Both the position numbers and the translations under genes were made by a program. The notes below the pieces were generated by a model, which was not told the DNA's origin, ran no database searches, and saw nothing but the letters and a program-made list of their open reading frames with translations. 64,000 nucleotides of DNA from Leptofilum sp041748655 (lineage in GTDB: Bacteria; Chloroflexota; Anaerolineae; Promineifilales; Promineifilaceae): assembly GCA_041748655.1 (NCBI GenBank), contig JBGTCV010000144.1, positions 1 through 64,000 of the forward strand. The letters run 5' to 3'. Shown piece by piece: positions 34,067 through 42,492 of this stretch (the stretch's first letter is position 1; the number at the start of each line of letters is the position of its first letter).

Positions 34067-35452
34067 CTACGCCTGAACCTCAAACTTAATATCTTCCCAC
34101 AGCGCCAGCGCATCGCGCAGTTCAGGGGAGTTTTTGGCTGCTTCGGCGAGGGTAGAACCGGAAGCAATTGCTTCGGTAGCGACCCGGTTGGCGGCAGCCC
34201 CAGCCCGGCTGCCTTTGGGATGGCCATGCGTGCCGCCACCAAACAGCCAGAAAGCGTCGTTGCCCGTCAGGCGATACAGATCAGGGATGTGATGTACATG
34301 AATGCCCCCAGAGGCAACCGGCCAGACATCTTTCAAGCCAGCAAAATCCTGGTCAAAGTAGATACCCCGTTCTTTATCGGCCGGGGTAAAGCGGTTACGC
34401 AGCAGGCTGATGAGCCCTTCTGTCTCTTTCCAGGAGCCTTCCAGCTTACCCACGACGGTGCCGGTATGGACGTGATCGCCGCCGGTGAGCCGCAGCCATT
34501 TGGCCACCACGCGCATGTGAATGCCGTGATCAGTCTGGCGGGTAAAAACGGCGTGCATGGCACGATGGCAGTGAACAATCATGTCGAGTTCACGGGCGTG
34601 GGCAAAGACATCGGCCGAAGCGGCAAAACCTGCGGTTAAGAAGTCGAACATGCACATATCTGCGCCGCGCTCTTTAATAAAATCCATCCGCTTTAAGCTT
34701 TCGAGAGTGGACCCCGCAGTGACGTTGTGCCAATGGCCCTTGTGTTCGCCTGTTTCAATCATCGCTTATTCCACGGCATCCTGGGCATACCGGAAGCGGT
34801 CGCGCCAGCGGCTGAACGGCTGGCTGTTCATATTTTCGTCATCTTTGGTGGTGTCCAGGCCGCCCATGAGGCATTCATAGATGATGGTCGCGTACGCCTT
34901 GGGCGGGAGACCGAGCTTTGGTTTGACCGTGCCGCCGAGCAACGGCCGTTCCCACTTATCGGCCCATACCCGTTCATCATAAATCCCAACATGCGGCCCA
35001 GGGAAAGTCTTCACCAAAGCCACCGGAATCCGCATATCCTCCAGCCGCAGCGCGGTAACCGCCTTCATGCCAAAGACATTGCCCACAATCGAGGACATGA
35101 TGTTCACCACACTGTTTTCCTCGAACAAATCCATCGGATAGGCAATATAAGCAATGTCATCCTGAATGTCGTAAACGCGCGCCTTGAAAAAGTCCAGGTC
35201 GGTCAGCTGGTTCGACCATACCTCGGTCCAGGTGCCCGTGGAAGATTCGGCCGCCACGGCTGCAGCCGCCTCAATCATATCCGTCGGAGGCTTGGGCGTA
35301 ATGCGGAAAGCACAAAGCAAGTCCGTCTCTTTGGGCTCATAATCTGGATCGTAGTAACCGCTGGCGTAGGGGCGAACACCAGCTACATATTTGTCGCTTA
35401 AACTGGCTGATGGGGGATGCTGAACTTTGCTGGGGGCAACAATTTCACTCAT
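34067..35452 (-). CDS. rbcL: RuBisCO large subunit, form I-type, interrupted by an in-frame TAA
   Basis: Read through, this is a 461-codon form I large subunit. Key residues sit where expected: Lys177 (GTVKPK), carbamylated Lys203 with Asp205/Glu206 (TTKDDEN), His296 (HCHRAMH), loop-6 Lys336 (GTVVGKLEG), and FGGGTHGHPKG. One TAA at 34766-34768 is codon 229, where the family normally has Lys or Gln (DAVE-x-AMIETGE); both sides stay in the same frame. The Shine-Dalgarno AAGGAG is 8 bases from ATG 35452. No small-subunit gene occurs in the window, which recalls the form I-prime enzymes of Anaerolineae. It is either a recent pseudogene or a base-call error. Confidence 0.88.
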
Positions 35453-35639
35453 TTTGATCACTCCTTCTGAACTTGTGACCGCCGGGCGGCCAATCCGTTT
35501 GTGATAAATGGAACAATCAAATAGTAGCAGGTAGGGCAACGGCCGTTCAGGGTCAAACGGGTAGAGTTCCAAAACTCAAACAGGTAGGCGTTGGCTACCC
35601 AATCGGGTAGTACGGAACAGAAACGGCCGTTTCTCCATT

Positions 35640-36083
35640 TTTAGCCGCGAATTACGCGAAGTTGCACGAAGGGGGAACGGCCGTAACCATTTTTTCAGCC
35701 ACGGATTGCACGGATTAACGCGGAAAGTTCCCCACTCGTTAATTTCTAAATTCGTTGTCGTCTTTTTTCAGCCGCGAATGACGCGAATTAACGCGAACAA
35801 CTCCCCATTCGTTGATTACTCAAATTCGTTGTCGTCTTTTTTTGCCAAAGAGTACACAGATTCACGCGAACAGCTCCCCATTCGTTAATTACTCCAATTC
35901 GTTGTCATCTTTACGGCCGTTCCCCCCGCCATCGCCCCAAATTGGCAAGAAGGGAATAAATACGAAGAAATAAAGGGACAAAGAAACGAAGGGAACGGCC
36001 GTTCCCCATTTTTTAGCCACGAATTACGCGAATTAACGCGAACAACTCCCCATTCGTTGATTACTCAAATTCGTTGTCGTCCC
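35640..36083. repeat. Four ~75-bp direct repeats (GCGAATTAACGCGAAC...CCCCATTCGTTGATTACTC)
   Basis: Copies begin near 35693, 35766, 35840 and 36009. Each runs from AGCCGCGAAT-like words through TTAACGCGAACAACTCCCC to ATTCGTTGTCGTC. Partial copies (GAATTACGCGAAGTTGCACG) lie at 35645 and 37355. Several ACGGCCGT palindromes are interspersed. Otherwise I see no gene in 35453-36371. Confidence 0.8.
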
Positions 36084-36371
36084 CTGCTCGGGCACGGTCT
36101 TCGGCCAGTGCGAAACCTCACTCGGCTGCGGCCCGGCGTCCCGCCGCGCCGCCTACATTGTGCTACTGGATTTTTGCATTTTAGCATAAGTTGGGTGGCA
36201 AACGGCCGTAACCCCACAAAAGCCAACAAACACCCCATCCGTTGGTTACTCAAATTCACTATTCTCAATTCACGATTCACAATTGGAAACGGCCGTTTCC
36301 TGCTAACACATGCTCTACCGCGCACGAAACATTTGTTCTGCTTTCTGGCTGTTTTATGCTACAATCTCGCC

Positions 36372-37325
36372 ATGACTGTGCAAAATCCCCATGACCGTTT
36401 CTTTCGCGAGAGCTTTGGCCGCCCCAACATTGTCCGTAACTACCTGGAAGAGTATCTGCCGACCGATGTACGCGGCCTGCTCAAATTAGACACATTGACG
36501 CAGCAAGATGGCTCGTTTATCGATGCGGCCATGCAGGAGCATCAAACTGACCTGCTCTATCAGGTGCAGTTGCACAGCGGTATAACGGCGACGCTGTACT
36601 TTCTGTTTGAGCACAAAAGCTATCCTGACCCGCTGGTAGGACTGCAACTGCTGCGTTACATGGTGCGCTTCTGGGAACGACAGGTTAAAGAAAACGGCAC
36701 CCTCTCACCGATTATCCCGCTCGTAATTTATCACGGTGAAAAAGCGTGGCATACTTCCACTGATTTTCTGTCCCTGCTGGATGTGCCGGAGGCATTACGG
36801 CCGTTTCTGCCCGATTTCCACTACCATCTCAACGACTTCTCTTACTTGTCCGACGAAACCATCCGGGGTGAAATCTGGCTGCGTGTAAGTCTGTCGGTGC
36901 TGCGTTCTATCTTCAATCCGCAGCTGCGTCATGAACTGGAACCGTTAATCACCTTGATCTTTGAGCTGCATGAACAGCGCACGGGGCTGGAATATATTCG
37001 CACAATCTTGTATTATTTGAGTCGAGCGACAGAACGAGTAAGCCGTGAGGATTTGCAGACGGCATTACTGCGTCAAGGCGCAGAAGGAGAACGGGCGATG
37101 ATGACGATAGCTCAGGAGTTTATTCAGCAAGGCATTGAGCAAGGCATTGAGCAAGGATTGCAAGACAGCATCCTGGATTTATTGGCTGTGCGGTTTGGCG
37201 ATGTGCCGCAAGAAATTGTTCAGTGGGTAACGGCCGTTTCCCAAATAGATACCCTGCGTTCCCTCAACCGCGCAGCTATCCAGGTTGAAAGCCTGGGCGC
37301 GTTCAACCGTTTACGGCCTGCCTGA
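36372..37325 (+). CDS. Rpn family recombination-promoting nuclease / putative transposase
   Basis: A 317-residue PD-(D/E)XK-type nuclease of the Rpn (transposase_31) family. It starts with the family block NPHDRFFRESFGRPNIVRNYLEEYLP. The nuclease core is LLYQVQLHSGITATLYFLFEHKSYPDPLVGLQLLRYMVRFWERQ, with Glu and Lys in the EHKS motif. A helical C-terminal region contains a short repeated segment (QQGIEQGIEQGL), a common slippage spot in this family. ATG 36372 is chosen because family similarity begins there; the open frame upstream translates repeats. Rpn proteins promote RecA-independent recombination. Confidence 0.88.
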   Translation: MTVQNPHDRFFRESFGRPNIVRNYLEEYLPTDVRGLLKLDTLTQQDGSFIDAAMQEHQTDLLYQVQLHSGITATLYFLFEHKSYPDPLVGLQLLRYMVRFWERQVKENGTLSPIIPLVIYHGEKAWHTSTDFLSLLDVPEALRPFLPDFHYHLNDFSYLSDETIRGEIWLRVSLSVLRSIFNPQLRHELEPLITLIFELHEQRTGLEYIRTILYYLSRATERVSREDLQTALLRQGAEGERAMMTIAQEFIQQGIEQGIEQGLQDSILDLLAVRFGDVPQEIVQWVTAVSQIDTLRSLNRAAIQVESLGAFNRLRPA

Positions 37326-37524
37326 TCGCTCTACGGCCGTATCCCCATTTTTCAGCCACGAATTACGCGAATTTGCACGAAGGGGAACGGTCATTTCCCC
37401 ACACAACCTCATCAGCAACGGCCGTATCCATTCCGGCCAAAAATCAGCACCAAGAATGCCCCGTTAACTCAATTCACCGTACGGCCGTACCTGACTGGCA
37501 TTGAGTGGATACGGCAGTTCCCCT

Positions 37525-37842
37525 CTAAATCATTGTTACCATTGAGATTGTACGGCTTTCACCTCCGTTGACGCGAGAGAGAGTAAAGATACTGCCGCTG
37601 CGCTCGATACGAATCCATTCCGGCGCGCCCTGGGTGTACCCTGGAACGTCGGTGGTGCTGCCACCCGCGCTGGCCCGGTCCAGCAGCCGGATGCGGTTAC
37701 CCTGAACCACGGCCGACACATGCGCCGCGTCATCGGCCAGGCTGTCGCGCATCATCAGCCCTGCTCTCGGGGTTGTGCCGCCGCCGCTCAAGGAAGCAAC
37801 GTTGGCGGTGATGCTGCCGTCGCCATGCAGTGTCATGTGCAA
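37525..37842 (-). pseudogene. Fragment of a secreted beta-sandwich (concanavalin-like) domain
   Basis: A 105-residue frame, GLMMRDSLADDAAHVSAVVQGNRIRLLDRASAGGSTT...WIRIERSGSIFTLSRVNG, resembles the second half of DUF1349/LamG-like modules found in large extracellular proteins. It lacks a start with a ribosome-binding site, a signal peptide and the first half of the domain. It is cut off next to the response-regulator gene. I read it as the remnant of a larger, deleted gene. Confidence 0.5.
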
Positions 37843-37851
37843 AATATAGGC

Positions 37852-38484
37852 TCAAGGAGACGGCCGTTCCAGAAACCAGCGGCTGGCCTCGGTGCGATTG
37901 GAAACGTTGAGGGTTTGGTAAATATTTTGCAGATGGAATTTAACGGTGTTGACGCTAACATGCAGATGTTTGGCAATTTGGGCGTTGGTTTTGCCAGCAG
38001 CCAACAGTTCCAGCACTTCCGCTTCTCGCTCAGAGAGGGTAACAGCCGGGGCAGCCGGAGCGGATTGGTGCAGCCAGCGGCGGACAGCGGCGGGGAAGAC
38101 AAGCTGCCCGGCCATCACCTGGCGCACGGCCTGAGCCGCCTGCTCCGGCGGGTCTGTCTTAAGCAGCAAGCCATCGGCCCCAGAGCGCAGCACAGCCTGC
38201 ATTGTCTGGCCATCGGTATAGGCGGTGAGGATAAGCACGCGGGTTTGGGGGCATATCTGGCGAATCTGCGCCAGACAGCCAAGCCCATCCAGATACTCCA
38301 TCTGCAAATCGGTAATGACCACATCGGGCTGAAAGCGCTGCACGGCATCCAGCAGCCGTTCGCCATCGCTGGCGGTGGCAATCACGCGAATATCCTCCTC
38401 GGCAGAGAAAAGGCTGCGCAGCCCCTCTAAAACCAGGGCATGGTTGTCGGCCAAAATAACAGAAACGGGCGTGGATTCAGTCAT
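37852..38484 (-). CDS. NarL/LuxR family response regulator
   Basis: A 210-residue two-component regulator. The receiver domain (~6-125) has acidic pair ADNH, phospho-acceptor Asp in VVITDLQM and the Lys in LLLKTD. A LuxR-type helix-turn-helix follows (~145-205; LSEREAEVLELLAAGKTNAQIAKHLHVSVNTVKFHL). Its start overlaps the end of the histidine kinase gene by 8 bases, so the two form one unit. The regulated genes are not evident from the neighbourhood. Confidence 0.92.
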   Translation of the reverse strand: MTESTPVSVILADNHALVLEGLRSLFSAEEDIRVIATASDGERLLDAVQRFQPDVVITDLQMEYLDGLGCLAQIRQICPQTRVLILTAYTDGQTMQAVLRSGADGLLLKTDPPEQAAQAVRQVMAGQLVFPAAVRRWLHQSAPAAPAVTLSEREAEVLELLAAGKTNAQIAKHLHVSVNTVKFHLQNIYQTLNVSNRTEASRWFLERPSP

Positions 38485-39220
38485 GGATGGGTATTTTTAC
38501 CGTGATGCGGGTCCCTTCACCCGGCTTGCTGTCCAGTTCAAACGTACCGCCAATCAGGTCAACCCGATCGCGCATGCCGCGCAGGCCAATATGCTCTTCC
38601 CGCTCGGTGGCCTGCGGGCCACGCAGCGGCGGCGGCTGGAAGCCAATGCCGTCGTCCTGAACAGTGAGGCGGATCTGGTTGGGCGCAATGTGCAGCTTCA
38701 CGCGCTGCTGCTGCGCCTGAGCATGGCGGTAGGCGTTGGAGAGAGCTTCCTGGCAGATGCGGTAGAGGGTGATTTTGCCGGGCAGCGGCAGGTGGGGCAC
38801 CGTGTTGCCCTCTACGACAAAATCAATGACCACACCGGTCGTTAGCTCATGGTGCAGAAATAGACCGTAAAGCATCTCGACCAAATCCTGGCTGGCAAAG
38901 TCGGGCGGGCGAAAGGTACCTAAAAATTGGCGAATTTCGGTGAGGGAAGCTTCCAGCAAGCGTGAAACCCGCTGGAAGGTAAGATTATAGTCGTCGTTGG
39001 GGATGGCTTCGCCGTGGCTAAGGCGTGCCTGAATGGCACCAAGCTGGGCCTGAGCGGCAAACAACTGCTGCACCGGCCCATCATGAAGATCAAGGATAAT
39101 GTGTCTTAATTCTTCTTCGGTTACGGCCAGGATGCGACTGGCTGCCAGCTGCTCCTCTCCCGATCCTTTAGTGAACTTCTCCATGCGCCGATCATAGTCT
39201 GCCATCTGGCTTTGTGTCAA
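38477..39220 (-). CDS. Soluble NarL-type sensor histidine kinase (HisKA_3)
   Basis: A 247-residue kinase with no membrane segment. The phospho-acceptor His is in IILDLHDGPVQQLF. The ATP-binding domain has the N box EALSNAYRHAQA, the G1 box DDGIGF and the G2 box GLRGMRDRV. The N-terminal ~35 residues carry no recognisable sensor domain, so it may sense a cytoplasmic partner. Alternative starts exist at ATG 39205 and ATG 39184. It is paired with the response regulator by an 8-base overlap. Confidence 0.88.
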   Translation of the reverse strand: MTQSQMADYDRRMEKFTKGSGEEQLAASRILAVTEEELRHIILDLHDGPVQQLFAAQAQLGAIQARLSHGEAIPNDDYNLTFQRVSRLLEASLTEIRQFLGTFRPPDFASQDLVEMLYGLFLHHELTTGVVIDFVVEGNTVPHLPLPGKITLYRICQEALSNAYRHAQAQQQRVKLHIAPNQIRLTVQDDGIGFQPPPLRGPQATEREEHIGLRGMRDRVDLIGGTFELDSKPGEGTRITVKIPIHD

Positions 39221-39318
39221 CTAAAAATCCAGGCCAAAAAGCCACAGAGAAAAAGAGAGAAGAGAGAATTTTCATTCAACCTCACTCCGTTGAACCCTGT
39301 GGTCATAATAGTGAGAAT

Positions 39319-39522
39319 CAGCAATTCTAATTATGACATTTCTGCGGTAGGGGTGGGACGGGCGGGCCAAGATGTGGGCTAAACTGACGGCCTTCCATCC
39401 CGCCCGTCTCGCCCCGTTTGGGGCACACCGGGTCTGGGCGAGACGGCGCGGCAGTGAGGCCATTTGTTTTTCCCAAGGCCATCCCGCGCCGTCCCGCCCC
39501 TACACCATAATTGGAATTGCTG
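39319..39522. mobile_element. MITE with ~17-bp terminal inverted repeats and 9-bp target duplication
   Basis: The element starts CAGCAATTCTAATTATG and ends CATAATTGGAATTGCTG, near-perfect terminal inverted repeats. It is flanked by direct repeats AGTGAGAAT at 39310-39318 and 39523-39531. Inside, GTAGGGGTGGGACGG and CGTCCCGCCCCTAC form a second, inner inverted pair. It is 204 bp with no coding capacity. A truncated inverted copy lies at 16292-16449. Confidence 0.85.
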
Positions 39523-39574
39523 AGTGAGAATGCTGGCTATGCGCATCCCCAGGAAGAGCTGATACAATTTCTAT

Positions 39575-40189
39575 ATGATTAAAACCTCACGCCCTGACAT
39601 AACCAATCGTTTCCGCATAGCAGTGCCGTTGACGATGACCAGTATTCGGGTGGTTTTGGCGCCGCTGCTTTTGCTTTGGGCCTGGAACGGCCGTGCCGGA
39701 CTCCCCTACGTCCTTTGTCTGATCATCGCTTTTGTGACCGATTATTTTGATGGGGTGGTGGCACGGCGGATGGGCGTGGCCACAGCGGCCGTGCGCCGCT
39801 ACGACAGTGCGGCCGACGTTATTTTTTACGTGGCCGCGTTTGTGGCTGTCTGGCTGGTTTATCCTGAAGTGGTGCGTCAGCATGGGTTGGGGCTGGCGCT
39901 GGTAGCCGGACTGGAAGCGGTTCGCGTCACCACCGACTACGTGAAGTTCCGACGGGAGGCCAGCTACCACATGTGGAGCGCCAAGGCGTGGAACATCACC
40001 CTTTTTGCCGCGCTGACGGGCTTGATGGGCTTTGGCGTGTCTGGCTGGCTGTTTCAACTGCCCATTATTGTGGGCATCATCACCAATCTGGAAGGGCTGG
40101 CCGCCTCGCTGCTGCTGCCCACCTGGACCCACGATGTGCCCACCGTTTACCATGCCTACCGCTTACGCCGGGAAGGCAGTCGTCAGTAA
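39575..40189 (+). CDS. CDP-alcohol phosphatidyltransferase family protein
   Basis: A 204-residue integral membrane enzyme with about five to six helices. It shows the family motif DYFDGVVARRMGVATAAVRRYDSAAD, a variant of DGxxAR(x)8Gx3Dx3D: the first Asp and AR are present and the final Asp pair is YDSAAD. The family joins a CDP-linked lipid or alcohol to an acceptor in phospholipid synthesis. The acceptor here is not identifiable. It begins about 50 bases after the MITE, so the insertion lies in its promoter region. Confidence 0.82.
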   Translation: MIKTSRPDITNRFRIAVPLTMTSIRVVLAPLLLLWAWNGRAGLPYVLCLIIAFVTDYFDGVVARRMGVATAAVRRYDSAADVIFYVAAFVAVWLVYPEVVRQHGLGLALVAGLEAVRVTTDYVKFRREASYHMWSAKAWNITLFAALTGLMGFGVSGWLFQLPIIVGIITNLEGLAASLLLPTWTHDVPTVYHAYRLRREGSRQ

Positions 40190-40312
40190 TCAGTGCGTCA
40201 GTTGTCAGTAATCAGTGGGTCAGTTGTCAGTAATCAGTGGGTCAGTAACCAGTAATCAGTGGGTCAGGTACCTCACTGAATACTGATTACTGTTTTACTG
40301 ATTACTGTTTTA
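40190..40312. repeat. CAGTAATCAGTGGGTCAGT tandem-word tract
   Basis: Short words GTCAGTTGTCAGTAATCAGT, GGGTCAG and CTGATTACTGTTTTACTG are repeated and partly self-complementary. They fill the gap between convergent genes and probably terminate transcription. Confidence 0.75.
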
Positions 40313-40639
40313 CTGATCACCGGCCAAAGCCGGGTCGGACTGGCGCAGAAAATCCCAGGTGTAGATGCCGGTAAAGTGGCCATCGCTCCACATAAATTGC
40401 AGGGCATAAGCGCCCACGGCATCCAGCTTTTCGACGGTGACGCCGGAGTCTGGCGCGTCGCGCACCAGGGCGGGGTCGGCGGGGCCGCCCATGTGGGCGT
40501 GGCCCCCCTTGCACTCCACACAGGGGCAGGCGGCACGCAGCCCGGCAAAGGGATAGCGGCTGATACGGCCGTCTTCCCAGGTAATGGTCAAAATTCGTTC
40601 GGTTTTGTCGGCTTTAACGCCGGTTGGCTTAACAGACAT
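40310..40639 (-). CDS. DUF971 / GBBH-like domain protein
   Basis: A 109-residue protein with the DUF971 pattern ERILTITWEDGRISRYPFAGLRAACPCVECKGG...ALQFMWSDGHFTGIYTWDFLRQ. This fold resembles the N-terminal domain of gamma-butyrobetaine hydroxylase and, in stand-alone form, is linked to iron-sulfur protein maturation. The CPCVEC cysteines may bind metal. ATG 40639 is chosen because similarity starts at VKPTGVKADK. The last residues and the stop codon are contributed by the adjoining repeat tract. Confidence 0.82.
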   Translation of the reverse strand: MSVKPTGVKADKTERILTITWEDGRISRYPFAGLRAACPCVECKGGHAHMGGPADPALVRDAPDSGVTVEKLDAVGAYALQFMWSDGHFTGIYTWDFLRQSDPALAGDQ

Positions 40640-40670
40640 GGCTTTTCCACTCGCTGTTTTGAAAGGTTGA

Positions 40671-40731
40671 TGAAACGTGAAACGTGAAGCGTGAGGGGAA
40701 CCAATCACGTTTCACGTTTCACGCATCACAC
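40671..40731. repeat. GTGAAACGTGAAACGTGA inverted repeat, right of DUF971
   Basis: TGAAACGTGAAACGTGA faces TCACGTTTCACGTTTCA across a ~25-nt loop. The same words form the hairpin at 42438-42486, so the GNAT-nitrilase gene is bracketed by the pair. Confidence 0.82.
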
Positions 40732-40736
40732 TCCCT

Positions 40737-42305
40737 CTACTCCACCACCACAATTTTGATGGGGATTTTAGGCTTTAGTTCGTAAAGGTCAAGGCGACGG
40801 TCGCGCAACGGCCGTACGCTGCCCATGTCTCGCATTTGGGCCAGGGTGGTGAGATCGAGATCGGCGATAACGGCCGTTTCCACATTCGGGTCCGCCAATC
40901 CGGCCGTTGCTTCTGGCGGGAAGGCAAAATCGCTGGGGGTAAACACGGCCGATCGGCTGTAGTTGAGCAAATACCAGGGCGTAGTGGGCAAATTGCCCGC
41001 ATTCCCGGCCAGCACCACATAGATGTAATTTTCCACTGCCCGCGCCTGACTGCTGAACCGCACCCGATGATACGCCTTACGCTCATCGGTGCTGAACGGC
41101 ACAAAAATGACCTCTGCTCCGGCCAGAGTGAGCAGACGGGCCAATTCAGGGAACTCGATGTCGTAACAAACCTGAATGGCAATGCGGGCCAGCGGCGTCT
41201 CGAAGATTTTGAGCGACTCGCCCGGCTGAATGTCCCACTCATCCCGCTCGTAGGGGGTGACATGCAGCTTGTCCTGGGTGTAGACATTCCCCGTGGGCGT
41301 GAACAGGTGCGCCACGTTGTACAGCTTGCCGTCCCGTACGGTGGGGATGGTGCCGCCAATGATGTAGATGCCATACTGGTTGGCCAGTCGTTTGAACAGC
41401 GCCAGATATTCCTCGTGCCTATCGGCCAGTTGGTGAGCGGCCGTTTTGGCATCAATGTCTGGGGACATCAGCGTAAAAAGCTGCACCGTGAACAGTTCGG
41501 GCATGAGCAAAAAGTGGCAGTGGTAGGTGTCGGCCGACATGGCAAAAAAGGTAACCTGCTGCTCAAACTCGGCCCAGCTCTGGATGGGGCGCATGAGGTA
41601 TTGGGCGGCACAAACGCGGATGGTGCGCACGGGGCGTTTGAGCGGTGTCGCGGCAATCTTGCGGCGCTCTGGTTTGTAGTGGAGGTTGGGCAGCTCCAGC
41701 CAGGTGGCAAAATTCAGGCTTTTTTCGTCATCTACAAAGTCCAGCAAGACGCGCTTGACGGTGTAGCCCACATCCAGGTGCGCCTTAAGCGCCGAATCCC
41801 ACATTTCGCCAGCCACCACTTTGGCCACGTATGCTTCGGCCGTCATTTTGCCGCTGACGAGGTGGTAGTCGGGAATACGGCCGTAAGCCACCATCCGCCG
41901 CAAATTGTGGGCGCGCAGCAGCTGCAACCGCTTTTGGTAGAGCCGTTTAGCAACGCCTCGCCGCCGAAAATCGGGATGCACGGCAATATCTGCGCCGTAC
42001 AGCGTATCGCCGCTGTAGGTGTGGGTGCTAAAGGTACCCATCCCCGTCATTTCCTGGTAGGTGTATGGCTCCTCCTCATCGTCCAGCTGCACGATGATGG
42101 AAGTGGTGTAGCCCACAACCTTCCCTTCAATTTCAGCCAGGAACTGACCCTCGGGAAAGGCGGCAAACTGCATGACGTAGATGCGACGGCCGTACAGGTC
42201 ATCTCCCTCATATAAATCACCATAAACCGCCTTGTGGCAGGCCACAATCCCCGGAATATCCTCTTCTTGCCATTGTCGAATCGTGATTTTTCCTTTTACT
42301 TTCAT
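40737..42305 (-). CDS. Fused GNAT acetyltransferase and carbon-nitrogen hydrolase (nitrilase superfamily)
   Basis: A 522-residue bifunctional protein. Residues ~5-170 are a GNAT domain (acetyl-CoA loop region HPDFRRRGVAKRLYQKRLQLL). Residues ~225-510 are a nitrilase-superfamily amidase with the Glu-Lys-Cys triad: Glu in LLMPELFTV, Lys in TQDKLHVTP and Cys in IQVCYDIEFPEL. This two-domain arrangement is a known but poorly characterised family. The substrate is unknown, probably an amide or an acylated small molecule. Cytoplasmic, monocistronic. Confidence 0.9.
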   Translation of the reverse strand: MKVKGKITIRQWQEEDIPGIVACHKAVYGDLYEGDDLYGRRIYVMQFAAFPEGQFLAEIEGKVVGYTTSIIVQLDDEEEPYTYQEMTGMGTFSTHTYSGDTLYGADIAVHPDFRRRGVAKRLYQKRLQLLRAHNLRRMVAYGRIPDYHLVSGKMTAEAYVAKVVAGEMWDSALKAHLDVGYTVKRVLLDFVDDEKSLNFATWLELPNLHYKPERRKIAATPLKRPVRTIRVCAAQYLMRPIQSWAEFEQQVTFFAMSADTYHCHFLLMPELFTVQLFTLMSPDIDAKTAAHQLADRHEEYLALFKRLANQYGIYIIGGTIPTVRDGKLYNVAHLFTPTGNVYTQDKLHVTPYERDEWDIQPGESLKIFETPLARIAIQVCYDIEFPELARLLTLAGAEVIFVPFSTDERKAYHRVRFSSQARAVENYIYVVLAGNAGNLPTTPWYLLNYSRSAVFTPSDFAFPPEATAGLADPNVETAVIADLDLTTLAQMRDMGSVRPLRDRRLDLYELKPKIPIKIVVVE

Positions 42306-42437
42306 CCTTTTGTTTTATCACGAATAGGAGAATGGGACACAAATCGTAGGGGCGGGCCTTTTGCCCGCCCTGTCTCTTACCCGTCTAATCCAGGGCAACC
42401 ACAATTGGCTCTTTAGGAACTCCGGGGGTTGGCAAGC

Positions 42438-42486
42438 CGTGAAACGTGAAACGTGATCAGAGAAGCATCACGTTTCACGTTTCACG
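42438..42486. repeat. Perfect 20-bp-stem hairpin of the CGTGAAACGTGAAACGTGAT family
   Basis: CGTGAAACGTGAAACGTGAT (42438-42457) pairs perfectly with ATCACGTTTCACGTTTCACG (42467-42486) over a 9-nt loop. It sits just downstream of valS on the minus strand, so it may end that transcript. Confidence 0.88.
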
Positions 42487-42492
42487 AGTGGT

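Noticed and set aside
34067..35452. RuBisCO as two separate genes split at codon 229
   Set aside because: Both halves are in one frame and are only functional as one chain. There is no ribosome-binding site before the second half, and TAA is not a known recoded codon in bacteria.
40190..40312. TACTGATTACTG tracts as CRISPR arrays
   Set aside because: The words are too short and irregular, without unique spacers or cas genes.
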